Assembly: GCA_964609625.1 (NCBI GenBank)
Contig: CAZSRS010000018.1
Location: 1-64,000 of the forward strand
Source: G963674665 sp964609625
GTDB lineage: Bacteria; Desulfobacterota; Desulfovibrionia; Desulfovibrionales; Desulfovibrionaceae
DNA length: 64,000 nucleotides
Direction of reading: 5' to 3'
Shown: positions 48,167-57,099 of the stretch, one piece after another
Position numbering within the stretch: position 1 is the stretch's first letter
Layout: each line of letters starts with the position of its first letter
Translations under genes and position numbers: made by a program
The notes under the pieces: generated by a model
Database searches by the model: none
Seen by the model: only the letters and a program-made list of their open reading frames with translations
Told to the model about the DNA's origin: nothing

Positions 48167-49102
48167 ATGCGCACCCCGCTCGCCCTGCTGTTCGTGACGG
48201 CCCTGCTCATCCTGCCGGGGATCGGCCGGACCGAACCCCTGCGTGTCGTCGTCAGCATCCTGCCCCAAGCCACCTTTGTGCAGAAGATCGGCAAGGACCT
48301 GGTGGATGTCGAGGTCATGGTCCAGCCCGGCGCCAGCCCCGAGACCTATGAACCCAAGCCCAGGCAGATGGCCGGATTGACAGGCGCGGACATCTACTTC
48401 ACCATTGGCGTGCCCTTCGAGACCAAGTGGCTGGACCGCTTCGCGACGGCCAATACCGCCATGCGCATCGTGCACACCGAGGCCGGCATCGAGAAGATTC
48501 CCATGGCCGCGCACCATCACCACGACGCGGAAGACAAGGAGGAAGGTCACGGACACAGCGAGGGGCAAGATCACGGCCACGGTCACGACGCCGCTGGAGA
48601 TCACGACCACGGCATCCTCGACCCCCACGTCTGGCTCGCCCCCGCCCTGGTCAAGATCCAGGCCCAGAACATGGCCGTGGCCCTGGCCGAAGCCGCGCCG
48701 CGGCACAGGGAGGCCTTCGAGGCCAACCTCAAGGCCTTTCTCCAGGAGTGCGACGCCCTGGACAATCAGATCAAGACAGCCCTCGCCGACATTGGAGACA
48801 AGAACCAGTTCATGGTCTTCCACCCAGCCTGGGGGTATTTCGCCCAGGCCTACGGTCTGGTCCAGGTTCCCATCGAGGCCGAGGGCAAGGAGCCGAGTCC
48901 CGCGGCGCTGCACAAGCTCGTGGAACACGCACGCCACGAAGGCATCAAAGTGGTCTTCGTGCAGCCACAGTTCTCGGAAAAGAGCGCCGCCACCATCGCC
49001 AAGGCCATCGGAGGGCGGGTGGCACGGCTGGACCCTCTGGCCCAGGACTGGGGCGACAACCTTCTGCACGCCGCCGAAGCCATCCGCGACGCGTTGCGCT
49101 GA
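48167..49102 (+). CDS. znuA: Zinc ABC transporter, periplasmic binding protein
   Basis: A 311-residue protein. Signal peptide (about 1-22), then the cluster A-1 fold: VVVSILPQATFVQKIGKDLVDVEVMVQPGASPETYEPKPRQM with the first His-type site replaced by a Tyr/Glu context, a His/Asp/Glu-rich loop (about 115-150, HHHHDAEDKEEGHGHSEGQ...) typical of zinc forms, HVWLAPALVKIQAQNM, and FMVFHPAWGYFAQAYGL with a metal-binding His. It captures Zn2+ in the periplasm for ZnuBC. AGGAG lies 7 bases before the ATG. First gene of znuA-znuC-znuB-zur. Confidence 0.92.
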   Translation: MRTPLALLFVTALLILPGIGRTEPLRVVVSILPQATFVQKIGKDLVDVEVMVQPGASPETYEPKPRQMAGLTGADIYFTIGVPFETKWLDRFATANTAMRIVHTEAGIEKIPMAAHHHHDAEDKEEGHGHSEGQDHGHGHDAAGDHDHGILDPHVWLAPALVKIQAQNMAVALAEAAPRHREAFEANLKAFLQECDALDNQIKTALADIGDKNQFMVFHPAWGYFAQAYGLVQVPIEAEGKEPSPAALHKLVEHARHEGIKVVFVQPQFSEKSAATIAKAIGGRVARLDPLAQDWGDNLLHAAEAIRDALR

Positions 49103-49129
49103 AAGGCCGGGCGCGGTACAAGGCCATGC

Positions 49130-49939
49130 ATGGAGACACAAACGATCGTATCCCTGCATGACGTGAGTTTTGCCTATGACGTCCAACCCGTGCTTCAGGA
49201 CGTCAACCTGGAGGTCCGAGCCGGCGAATTCATGGCCGTGCTCGGACCCAACGGCGGGGGCAAGACCACCCTGCTCAAGCTGATCCTCGGCCTGCTCGTG
49301 CCGGACAAAGGCGTGGTGCGCGTCTTTGGCCAGGAGCCCGCACAGGCGCGCGGGCGCATGGGCTACGTGCCCCAGCACGCCGTGATCCAACCCGACTTCC
49401 CCATCACGGTGCGCGAGGTGGTGCTACTGGGGCGTCGTAACGGCCTGCACCCCGGCTTTTTTTACGGTGGCAAGGCCCGCTGCCTGGCGAACAAGGCCCT
49501 GGAGCGCGTGGACATGCTGCACTTGGCCGACCGCCGCATGGATCAGCTCTCCGGGGGGCAGCGCCAACGCGCTCTTGTGGCCCGTGCCCTGGCAGGGGAA
49601 CCAGAGCTGCTGGTCTTTGACGAGCCAACCGCCAACATCGACCCCCAGGGCAAGCTCTGCCTCTACGAGCTGTTGGACTCCCTGCGCAAGGACATCACCA
49701 TCATCCTGGTCAGCCACGACCTCATCGTGGCCTCGGTGCAGGTCACGGCCGTGGCCGCTGTGAACCGCCAGTTGCTGGTGGGGCACGACAACCGGCTCAC
49801 ACCCGAGATGCTGGCCCTGATCTACGGCGCGCACCGCCACTCCTGCCCCATGGACGGCGCCTTGCAGGACGCCCCGGACATGTGGCGCCATGCCGTGCTC
49901 GAACGCGCCCCCCACACCCACGGCAAGGCGGAACCATGA
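49130..49939 (+). CDS. znuC: Zinc ABC transporter, ATP-binding protein
   Basis: A 269-residue ATPase. Walker A GPNGGGKTT (about 41-49), Q-loop in GYVPQHAVI, signature LSGGQRQRALVARAL, Walker B LLVFDEPTANID, and switch His in ILVSHDLIV. The C-terminal tail has HRHSC and CP motifs and further His residues. It energises Zn2+ import through ZnuB. It begins 27 bases after znuA and its TGA overlaps the znuB ATG. Confidence 0.92.
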   Translation: METQTIVSLHDVSFAYDVQPVLQDVNLEVRAGEFMAVLGPNGGGKTTLLKLILGLLVPDKGVVRVFGQEPAQARGRMGYVPQHAVIQPDFPITVREVVLLGRRNGLHPGFFYGGKARCLANKALERVDMLHLADRRMDQLSGGQRQRALVARALAGEPELLVFDEPTANIDPQGKLCLYELLDSLRKDITIILVSHDLIVASVQVTAVAAVNRQLLVGHDNRLTPEMLALIYGAHRHSCPMDGALQDAPDMWRHAVLERAPHTHGKAEP

Positions 49940-50769
49940 TCGAGGCCCTGCACTACGGTTTCATGCAGAACGCCCTGGCGGCCGGAATCCTGGCCAGCCT
50001 GGCCTGCGGCGTCATCGGTTCCCTGGTGGTGGTGAACCGTTTGGTGTTCTTGGCAGGCGGCGTGGCCCACACCGCCTACGGCGGAGTGGGCGTGGCCTTC
50101 TACTTTGCCTGGCCCGTGCTGCCCAGCACCATCGGCTTCACCTTGGCCGCGTCGGGCATCATGGGCTGGGCCACCCTCAAGCACAAGAACCGCTCCGACA
50201 CGCTGGTGGGCGTGCTCTGGGCCGCGGGCATGGCCTGCGGCATCATCCTCGTCGACTTGGCACCGGGGTACAACGTGGACCTCATGAGCTACCTCTTCGG
50301 CTCCATCCTCACGGCGCCCTGCTCGGATATCCTGATCATGCTCGGGCTGGATTGCCTGATCCTGAGCGCGGTCTTCATCTGGTACAAGGATCTGGTGGCC
50401 ATGTCCTTTGACCCGGAGTTCGCCCGCACCTGTGGCGTGCCGGTGCGTGGGCTGCATTTTCTGCTCCTGGGACTCACGGCGGTATCGGTGGTCCTGATCA
50501 TCCAGGTGGTGGGGCTGATCCTGGTCATCGCCCTGCTGACAATCCCTCCGAGCATGGCCGGTCGCACAAGCAGGACCCTGGCCGGCATGATGCTCCAGGC
50601 AGCCGGCTGGAGCGTCCTGTTTTGCCTGGCCGGCCTGTACCTTTCCTACACCTTTGACCTGACCTCGGGCGCCACCATCATCGGGGTGGCGACCCTGGGC
50701 TATTGCATCCACGCCGCGACGCTCGGGCTCAGACAGCGTCTGCGCAAAGCCGGAAGCCAGGAGATCTGA
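49936..50769 (+). CDS. znuB: Zinc ABC transporter, membrane permease
   Basis: A 277-residue ABC-3 type permease from the ATG at 49936, overlapping the znuC stop by 4 bases. Eight or nine hydrophobic segments; conserved blocks LVVVNRLVFLAGGVAHTAYGGVGVAFY near the N terminus and VVLIIQVVGLILVIALLTIPPSMA in the ATPase-contact region. The channel for zinc across the inner membrane. Confidence 0.92.
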   Translation: MIEALHYGFMQNALAAGILASLACGVIGSLVVVNRLVFLAGGVAHTAYGGVGVAFYFAWPVLPSTIGFTLAASGIMGWATLKHKNRSDTLVGVLWAAGMACGIILVDLAPGYNVDLMSYLFGSILTAPCSDILIMLGLDCLILSAVFIWYKDLVAMSFDPEFARTCGVPVRGLHFLLLGLTAVSVVLIIQVVGLILVIALLTIPPSMAGRTSRTLAGMMLQAAGWSVLFCLAGLYLSYTFDLTSGATIIGVATLGYCIHAATLGLRQRLRKAGSQEI

Positions 50770-50770
50770 G

Positions 50771-51268
50771 ATGGCCGTACCCCCGGAGACTCTCCTGCTG
50801 GCCGCGGGACTGGACCCAACGCCCCTGCGTGTGGCCGTGCTCGCCCGGCTCATGGAGAGCGACCACCCCTTGCAGGCCGTGGACGTGCTTGCTGCCGTGC
50901 ACGGCACCCGCCCCATGAATAAGGTCACCCTCTACCGCATCCTGGATCTGCTGGTGCGACACGGCTTGGTCCTGCGCCACAGTTCCGGGGAGCGTGCCTT
51001 CCGTTACTGCGCCATCACCCCCCACAGGGAAGAGCCAACCTTGTCGGAACAAGCTGCCGAACGGCTGGTGCACTGCCACTTCCACTGCACCACATGCGGA
51101 GGCATGCGCTGCATCGACAGCCGTAGCGTGCCCCTGGACAGCCAGGCCCTGCTGGAGGCTGTCCACGTGCGGGTGGACGCCGTGGAAATACGTCTGGACG
51201 GCATCTGCCCCGCGTGCGCGCATCACACGGCCACGATTCCCGCCACACCGGGGCCCGAGAGCGATTGA
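50771..51268 (+). CDS. zur: Fur-family regulator, probable zinc uptake repressor
   Basis: A 165-residue protein, 1 base after the znuB stop, with AGGAG before the ATG. N-terminal winged helix (about 10-85: LTPLRVAVLARLMESDHPLQAVDVLAAVH, KVTLYRILDLLVRHGLV) and metal-binding dimer domain with HCHFHCTTCGG (structural Cys pair) and CPACAHH (second pair). As last gene of the znu operon it most likely represses that operon with zinc as corepressor, through the two palindromes at 48092-48134. Confidence 0.88.
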   Translation: MAVPPETLLLAAGLDPTPLRVAVLARLMESDHPLQAVDVLAAVHGTRPMNKVTLYRILDLLVRHGLVLRHSSGERAFRYCAITPHREEPTLSEQAAERLVHCHFHCTTCGGMRCIDSRSVPLDSQALLEAVHVRVDAVEIRLDGICPACAHHTATIPATPGPESD

Positions 51269-51333
51269 CCCCCTCCCCTCCCTGCGTGTAATTATGCGCA
51301 ATTCCCTTTACCCTCGCAGCAAGGAGAACGGTC

Positions 51334-52878
51334 ATGCGTCCAATGTCGCTGTTTTTCGCAATTCTGCTGTTGGCTCTTTGGTGCACTCCCGCGTCGGCCT
51401 CGGACACCGAGACCCTGGTAGTCGGCGTGCCCACGGACATCCGCACCCTGGATCCCGGCGTTTCCCTGGACAACTACGACTGGCGGGAAATCTATCCCTG
51501 CTATGAACGGCTGGTACGTTACAAGGTAGTCAACGGCGAAGGCAGCACCGAGGTGGAGCCCTATCTGGCAGAATCCTGGAGCGTGTCCGCCGAAGGCCTG
51601 GTCTGGACCTTCACCCTGCGTGAAGGCGTGAAATTCGCCGACGGCACGCCTCTGGACGCCGAGGCTGTGCGCTTCTCCCTGCAGCGCACCCTGGACATCG
51701 GCGTTGGCCCGGCGGACAACATCAGCGCCATCCAGAGCATGGCGGTGAAGGATCCGCGCACCCTGGAAATCACCCTGAAGAACGCCTTCGGCCCCTTCCT
51801 GCAGACCCTGGCCACGGACGGCGCCTCGGTAGTCAACCCCAAAATCATGGAACACGAGAAGGACGGCGACCTGGCCAAGGCCTGGCTCAACGACAACACC
51901 GCCGGCTCCGGCCCTTACACAGTCACCGAATGGGCCAGGGGGCAGCGCTGCGTGCTCGAAGCACGCCCCGACTATTGGGGCGAAACGCCCAAGATCAAGA
52001 AGGTCATCATCCGCTTCATGGAGGAATCCGCTGACCGGCGCATGGCCCTGGAGCGCGGCGACATTGACATCGCCGAAAACATCCTCATCGATCAGCTCCC
52101 GGCTTTGGAAAAGAACCCCGACGTGGTGGTCCTGCGCTATCCCTCCCAGATGGTGGAGTACGTGTACGTCAATTGCCAGAATCCCAAGCTGGCCGACCCC
52201 CGCGTGCGCCAGGCCCTGAGCTGGGCCGTGGACTACCAGGGCATCATCGACTACGTGCTCCAGGGCAACGGCGTGCAAATGCGCGGCCCCGTGCCCCAAG
52301 GCATGTGGGGGCACGTGCCCGACATCCTCCAATTCTCCAAGAACAACGACAAGGCCAAGGAACTGCTCAAGGAAGCCGGGGTCCAGGACCTGGAGCTGAC
52401 CCTGATCTACTCCAGCCGCCGCGCCACCTGGGAGCAGATCGCCACCATCCTCCAGGCCAATTTCGCCGAGATCGGCGTGAACCTCAAGCTGGAACTCATG
52501 GCCAACCCCACACTGCGCGACCGCATGGACAAGGGTGATTTCGAACTCTGCCTGGGAGCCTGGAGCCCGGACTTCGCCGACCCCTACATGTTCATGAACT
52601 TCTGGTTCGACTCTGAAAAGTGGGGCCTGCCCGGCAACCGCAGCTTCTACAAGAACGAGCAGGTCGACACGCTCATCCGCAAGGCCGCCGCCCTCATCGA
52701 CATGGGCGAACGCAGCGCCCTGTACAAGCAGGCCCAGGAAATCATCATGCCCGACGCGCCCTACATCTTCCTCTACCAAGTGCAGACCATCATCCCCATG
52801 CGCAAGAACGTGAAGGGCTTCGTCTTCAACCCCATGCTCGAAAGCATGTACAACTTCAGCGAGATGTGGAAGGAATAG
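51334..52878 (+). CDS. Peptide ABC transporter substrate-binding protein (family 5)
   Basis: A 514-residue protein with a signal peptide (about 1-23, ending ASA). SBP family 5 features: LVVGVPTDIRTLDPGVSLDNYDWREIYPCYERLV, AESWSVSAEGLVWTFTLREGVKFADGTPLDAEAVRFS, and the C-terminal CLGAWSPDFADPYMFMNFWF. It would bind di- or oligopeptides (or nickel complexes) in the periplasm; the downstream D-aminopeptidase favours a peptide. AAGGAG lies upstream of the ATG. A terminator-like hairpin separates it from the permeases. Confidence 0.88.
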   Translation: MRPMSLFFAILLLALWCTPASASDTETLVVGVPTDIRTLDPGVSLDNYDWREIYPCYERLVRYKVVNGEGSTEVEPYLAESWSVSAEGLVWTFTLREGVKFADGTPLDAEAVRFSLQRTLDIGVGPADNISAIQSMAVKDPRTLEITLKNAFGPFLQTLATDGASVVNPKIMEHEKDGDLAKAWLNDNTAGSGPYTVTEWARGQRCVLEARPDYWGETPKIKKVIIRFMEESADRRMALERGDIDIAENILIDQLPALEKNPDVVVLRYPSQMVEYVYVNCQNPKLADPRVRQALSWAVDYQGIIDYVLQGNGVQMRGPVPQGMWGHVPDILQFSKNNDKAKELLKEAGVQDLELTLIYSSRRATWEQIATILQANFAEIGVNLKLELMANPTLRDRMDKGDFELCLGAWSPDFADPYMFMNFWFDSEKWGLPGNRSFYKNEQVDTLIRKAAALIDMGERSALYKQAQEIIMPDAPYIFLYQVQTIIPMRKNVKGFVFNPMLESMYNFSEMWKE

Positions 52879-52892
52879 ACCGAACACGGGGC

Positions 52893-52924
52893 GGGGGAAG
52901 GCTATCAACAGGGAGCCTTCCCCC
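52893..52924 (+). terminator. Hairpin between the binding-protein and permease genes
   Basis: An 11-bp perfect stem (GGGGGAAGGCT / AGCCTTCCCCC) with a 10-base loop, followed by TTGTTCC. Placed 15 bases after the binding-protein stop. Such hairpins let the binding protein be made in excess over the membrane parts by partial termination or message protection. Confidence 0.6.
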
Positions 52925-52983
52925 TTGTTCCAAACCAGCCGCCATACATCCTCGAGCAGCGACATCGACCACCGGCTACCATC

Positions 52984-53994
52984 ATGCGCATCCTGAAATA
53001 CATACTCCGTCGGCTGCTGGCCATGCTGCCCGTGCTCTTTGGCGTCACCGTGCTGGTGTTCGTCATCTCCCACGCCATCCCCGGCGACCCGGCCGCCATG
53101 ATCGCAGGCCCCAGGGCCAGCCGCGATGCCGTCGAGAACATCCGCAAGAGCTACGGCCTGGATCGCCCCCTGCCGGTGCAATACGTCCAGTTCCTTACCG
53201 ACCTGCTCCAGGGAGACCTGGGTATTTCCATCCGCAACAACCGCCCCGTGACCCAGGATCTGGCGGCCTTTTTCCCGGCCACCCTGGAATTGACCCTGGC
53301 CAGCCTGTTCCTCTGCCTCTGCGTGGGCATCCCCCTGGGCGTGCTCGCCGCCGTACGTCGCAACAAACTCACGGACCACCTCACCCGGGTCTTCTCAGTC
53401 ATCGGGGTCTCCACCCCGGTGTTCTGGCTGGGGCTCATGCTCTTGCTGGTGTTCTACCGCAACCTGGGTTGGCTGCCGGGCTCGGGAAGGTTGGACGTGG
53501 TCGCCATGGCCCCGGCGCGGATCACGGGCATGTACATCCTCGACTCCCTGCTCACCGCGGACTGGGGCACCCTGGGGCAGGCCCTGGCCCACATCCTGCT
53601 CCCGGCCTTCTGCCTGTCCTACGTCTATTTGGCAATCATCACCCGCATCGTGCGCTCCTCCATGATCCAGGCCCTGGGGCAGGACTACGTGACCACGGCC
53701 AGAGCCAACGGCATTTCCGAGACGGCCATCGTCACCAGCCACGCCTTCCGCAACTCCCTCATCCCCACCGTGACCATCACCGGGCTCTCCTTTGGCGAAC
53801 TCCTCGGCGGGGCGATCCTCACCGAGACCATTTTTGCCTGGCCCGGCATGGGCAAGTACGTGGTGGATTCGGTGAACAACCTGGATTTTCCGGCCATCAT
53901 GGGCTTCACCCTGGTGGTCAGCCTGGCCTACGTCTGCATCAACCTGGTGGTGGACGTGCTCTACGCCCTGCTCAACCCGGCCATACGGTTGTGA
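52984..53994 (+). CDS. dppB: Peptide ABC transporter permease, DppB type
   Basis: A 336-residue permease with six membrane segments. Typical start MRILKYILRRLLAMLPVLFGVTVLVFVISHAIPGDPA, and the ATPase-coupling EAA loop TTARANGISETAIVTSHAFRNSLIPTVTITGLSFGELLGGAILTETIFAWPGMG. No clear ribosome site is visible before the ATG. With DppC it forms the inner-membrane channel. Confidence 0.92.
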   Translation: MRILKYILRRLLAMLPVLFGVTVLVFVISHAIPGDPAAMIAGPRASRDAVENIRKSYGLDRPLPVQYVQFLTDLLQGDLGISIRNNRPVTQDLAAFFPATLELTLASLFLCLCVGIPLGVLAAVRRNKLTDHLTRVFSVIGVSTPVFWLGLMLLLVFYRNLGWLPGSGRLDVVAMAPARITGMYILDSLLTADWGTLGQALAHILLPAFCLSYVYLAIITRIVRSSMIQALGQDYVTTARANGISETAIVTSHAFRNSLIPTVTITGLSFGELLGGAILTETIFAWPGMGKYVVDSVNNLDFPAIMGFTLVVSLAYVCINLVVDVLYALLNPAIRL

Positions 53995-53997
53995 GCC

Positions 53998-54864
53998 ATG
54001 TCCACGCCACGCCTAAACCCACTCCTGCGCGAGGTCCTGGAGACCCTACACATCCTGAGCCGCAACCCCTCGGCCGTGGCCGGCGCGTTGATCATCGCCC
54101 TGATGCTGCTCATGGCGCTCTCGGCGGACTTCCTGGCGCCCTTCGACCCCCTGCGGATCAACCTCTCCCAACGGCTCGCACCCCCAGACTCCCAACACCT
54201 CCTGGGCACCGACGAACTGGGGCGCGACCTGCTCAGCCGGATCATGCACGGCGCGCGCATCTCCCTGCGGGTGGGGCTGCTGGTGGTGGTCCTGGCCGGG
54301 GGGGGCGGCTCCCTGCTGGGCGCGGTGGCCGGCTATCTCGGGGGGCGGGTTGACAACCTGATCATGCGCTGCATGGACGTAATCCTCTCCTTCCCGGCCC
54401 TGGTGCTGGCCATGGCCCTGGCCGCGGCCATGGGACCGAACCTGACCAACGCCATGCTGGCCATCTCAGTGGTCATGATCCCCAAGTTCGCCCGACTGGT
54501 GCGCGGCGAGGCCCTGGTGGTGCGCGAAATGCCCTTCGTGGCCGCGGCCAGGGTCTCGGGCGCCTCCAACGCCTGGATCATCGCCCGGCACATCCTGCCC
54601 AACTGCCTCAACCCGGTGATCGTGCTCGCCACCCTGGCCATGGGCGAGGCCATCCTCATCGCCGCCTCCCTGTCCTTCATCGGCCTGGGAGCCCAGCCTC
54701 CGGTGCCGGAATGGGGCGCCATGGTCTCCATGGGGCGCAAGTTCCTCATGGACCAGTGGTGGTACGCCGCTTTTCCTGGGCTGTTCATCTGCGTCACGGT
54801 CATCGGCTGCAACATCCTGGGCGACGCCCTGCGCGACGTGCTCGACCCGAGGATCAGGAGGTGA
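53998..54864 (+). CDS. dppC: Peptide ABC transporter permease, DppC type
   Basis: A 288-residue permease starting 3 bases after dppB. Blocks LLGTDELGRDLLSRIMHGARISLRVGLLVVVLAGGGGSLLGAVAGYLGGRVD and the EAA loop VAAARVSGASNAWIIARHILPNCLNPVIVLATLAMGEAILIAASLSFIGLGAQPPVPEWG define it. Six hydrophobic segments. Partner of DppB. Confidence 0.92.
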   Translation: MSTPRLNPLLREVLETLHILSRNPSAVAGALIIALMLLMALSADFLAPFDPLRINLSQRLAPPDSQHLLGTDELGRDLLSRIMHGARISLRVGLLVVVLAGGGGSLLGAVAGYLGGRVDNLIMRCMDVILSFPALVLAMALAAAMGPNLTNAMLAISVVMIPKFARLVRGEALVVREMPFVAAARVSGASNAWIIARHILPNCLNPVIVLATLAMGEAILIAASLSFIGLGAQPPVPEWGAMVSMGRKFLMDQWWYAAFPGLFICVTVIGCNILGDALRDVLDPRIRR

Positions 54865-55054
54865 TGCTGGTGACGACGTTCCGGCTGGCTGTCCCGCCCC
54901 TCGATATTTGTCGTTCAGGGCTCCATTCGGGAACGCCCCTCCGGGGCTTTGAATGCCAATACCTGGACTATTCCCGGAACTCAGCCCTGAAGGGACGAGA
55001 CGAAATTGAGCATGGGGCATCGCCCCATGTGACGCACCTTGTTCCCAGACCCTT
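54865..55054 (+). other. Intergenic region inside the dpp operon
   Basis: A 190-base gap in an otherwise compact operon. It holds a hairpin CATGGGGC-ATC-GCCCCATG (55011-55029) and no good promoter. A 64-codon frame starting at 54864 reads through it, but the composition looks non-coding and AGGAGG is only 2 bases from its ATG. The gap may be the trace of an insertion. Confidence 0.4.
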
Positions 55055-56035
55055 ATGACCACGCCCCTGCTCGCCATACACGGCCTGAGTCTGGCCTTCG
55101 ACACTCGGCGAGGGAGCGCCCAGGTCCTGGAAAACTTGCACCTGGATATCCTTCCCGGAGAAATTTTCGGCCTTGTGGGCGAGACAGGCTGCGGTAAGTC
55201 CGTCACCGGCCGGGCCGTTCTCGGACTTATCCCACAACCACCCGGGCGGATCACGGCCGGAGAAATCATCTTTGACGGCCAAGACCTGCTGCGCCGCACC
55301 AACCGACAGATGCGGCACATCCGCGGCCGGCGCGTCTCCATGATCTTCCAGGAGCCCATGACCAGCCTGAATCCCGTCTTCACCGTGGGGCGCCAAATGC
55401 GCGAGGTGGTCATGCTGCACAAGGGGCTGTCGCGCCGCGAGGCCGAGGAGCACTGCGCGACCATGCTTGGCCGAGTGCGCCTGTCCAACCAGCGTGGGCT
55501 GCTGCGCGCCTACCCCCACGAACTTTCAGGCGGCATGCGGCAGCGGGTGATGATCGCCATGGCCCTGTCCTGCGATCCACAGCTGCTCATCGCGGATGAA
55601 CCCACCACGGCCCTGGACGTCACGGTGCAGAAGCGGGTGCTGGCCATCCTCGCCTCCCTGACCAGTGAGCGTGGTTTGGCGGTCCTGCTCATCACCCACG
55701 ACATGGGCGTGGTGGCCCAGCTCTGCGACCGCGTGGCCGTGATGTACGCCGGCATGCTGGTGGAGTGCGCGCCGGTGGCCGAACTGTTCAAGGCGCCGGC
55801 ACACCCCTACACCCAGGGGCTCATTGCCGCCATACCGGGCTTTGACGACGCCCATGACGCGCCTTTGCCCTCCATTCCAGGCACCGTGCCCAGCCTGGTA
55901 CATCCTCCCCCGGGCTGTCGCTTCCACACACGCTGCACAAGGCGCTTCGCGCCCTGCGACCAGAGCGCGCCTCTGCTGCTGCCGACCAGGGGCAAACACC
56001 TCGTGGCTTGTCATCTCTATCAGGGGGCGGCATGA
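55055..56035 (+). CDS. dppD: Peptide ABC transporter ATP-binding protein, DppD type
   Basis: A 326-residue ATPase. Walker A GETGCGKS (about 43-50), signature LSGGMRQRVMIAMAL, Walker B LLIADEPTTALD, switch His in LLITHDMG. The C-terminal oligopeptide/dipeptide extension has the Cys motif CRFHTRCTRRFAPCDQ, which in this family binds an iron-sulfur cluster. One of two ATPases of the importer. Confidence 0.92.
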   Translation: MTTPLLAIHGLSLAFDTRRGSAQVLENLHLDILPGEIFGLVGETGCGKSVTGRAVLGLIPQPPGRITAGEIIFDGQDLLRRTNRQMRHIRGRRVSMIFQEPMTSLNPVFTVGRQMREVVMLHKGLSRREAEEHCATMLGRVRLSNQRGLLRAYPHELSGGMRQRVMIAMALSCDPQLLIADEPTTALDVTVQKRVLAILASLTSERGLAVLLITHDMGVVAQLCDRVAVMYAGMLVECAPVAELFKAPAHPYTQGLIAAIPGFDDAHDAPLPSIPGTVPSLVHPPPGCRFHTRCTRRFAPCDQSAPLLLPTRGKHLVACHLYQGAA

Positions 56036-57033
56036 GCGCCCTGATCCAGGTACAGGACCTGCATAAGTGGTTCCCGATTCGCGGGAGCGGCGGACTGTTC
56101 AGGAAGGCCGCGCTGCTGCGCGCCGTGGACGGCGTCAGCTTCGAGGTGCCCGAGGCCGGAACCTTCGGACTGGTGGGCGAGAGCGGCAGTGGCAAATCCA
56201 CGGTCGCTGCCTGCATCCTCCGACTGCTCACCCCGGACAAGGGGGGTGTGCTGTTCAGGGGTGCGGATCTGGCCCTACTCTCGGGCAAACCTCTGCGCCG
56301 CATGCGGCGCGGACTCTCGGTGGTCTTCCAGGACCCGCACTCTTCCCTGGATCCGCGCATGACCGTGAAGACCATCGTTGGCGCGCCCCTGCGGGTGTAC
56401 ACACAAATCAGGGGGCGGGAGCTGGAGGCCAAGGTACGGGCAATGCTTGAGGAAGTGGGCCTCGACGCAGAGCATCTGCACCGCTATCCGCACGAATTCT
56501 CCGGAGGACAACGCCAGCGCATCGCCATCGCCCGCGCCCTGATCACCGACCCGGAGTGCATCGTACTGGACGAGCCCACCAGCGCCCTGGACGTCTCGGT
56601 GCAGGCGCAGATCCTCAACCTGTTGCGCGAACTGCAAGCCCGGCGCGGAACCGCCTACCTGCTCATCTCCCACAACTTGGCCGTGGTGCGGCGCATGAGT
56701 CGGGAAATCGGGGTGCTGTATCGTGGTGCCCTGGTGGAGACGGCGCCCAGGGCGGCGTTGTTCCAAGCACCCCTGCACCCGTACACGCGCATACTGCTGG
56801 ACGCCGCACCCCTGCCCGATCCGGAGCGCCGCCACGACCTGTGCGCGGACGTCGCCCAATGGGGTACCTTGGACAACGCCGCAGACATGCCCCCGCCGGA
56901 GAGCGGCTGCCGCTTCCACCCACGCTGCCCGGAGCGCGCGGTCGTCTGCGCCCGGCAGGCACCGCCCTCCCTGCACCTTGGCAAAGGGGGCGAGGGGCGC
57001 ATGGTGGCCTGCCACCTGCACGGAGCTGGGTGA
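56032..57033 (+). CDS. dppF: Peptide ABC transporter ATP-binding protein, DppF type
   Basis: A 333-residue ATPase from the ATG at 56032, overlapping the dppD stop by 4 bases. Walker A GESGSGKS, signature FSGGQRQRIAIARAL, Walker B CIVLDEPTSALD, switch His in LLISHNLAVV, and the C-terminal Cys motif CRFHPRCPERAVVC. Second ATPase of the importer. Confidence 0.92.
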   Translation: MSALIQVQDLHKWFPIRGSGGLFRKAALLRAVDGVSFEVPEAGTFGLVGESGSGKSTVAACILRLLTPDKGGVLFRGADLALLSGKPLRRMRRGLSVVFQDPHSSLDPRMTVKTIVGAPLRVYTQIRGRELEAKVRAMLEEVGLDAEHLHRYPHEFSGGQRQRIAIARALITDPECIVLDEPTSALDVSVQAQILNLLRELQARRGTAYLLISHNLAVVRRMSREIGVLYRGALVETAPRAALFQAPLHPYTRILLDAAPLPDPERRHDLCADVAQWGTLDNAADMPPPESGCRFHPRCPERAVVCARQAPPSLHLGKGGEGRMVACHLHGAG

Positions 57034-57099
57034 CATAATCATTGAATCCTCCTGGCAGAACAGGTGACTAACACCGGGCAAAGATGCTATGAGCCGGTG

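Noticed and set aside
51292..53379. 695-residue minus-strand open frame
   Set aside because: Antisense to the binding-protein gene and the start of dppB; composition is that of a mirror frame and no motif is visible.
54864..55058. 64-codon frame between dppC and dppD
   Set aside because: Ribosome site is too close to the ATG, the product has no recognisable pattern and the stretch contains a perfect hairpin.
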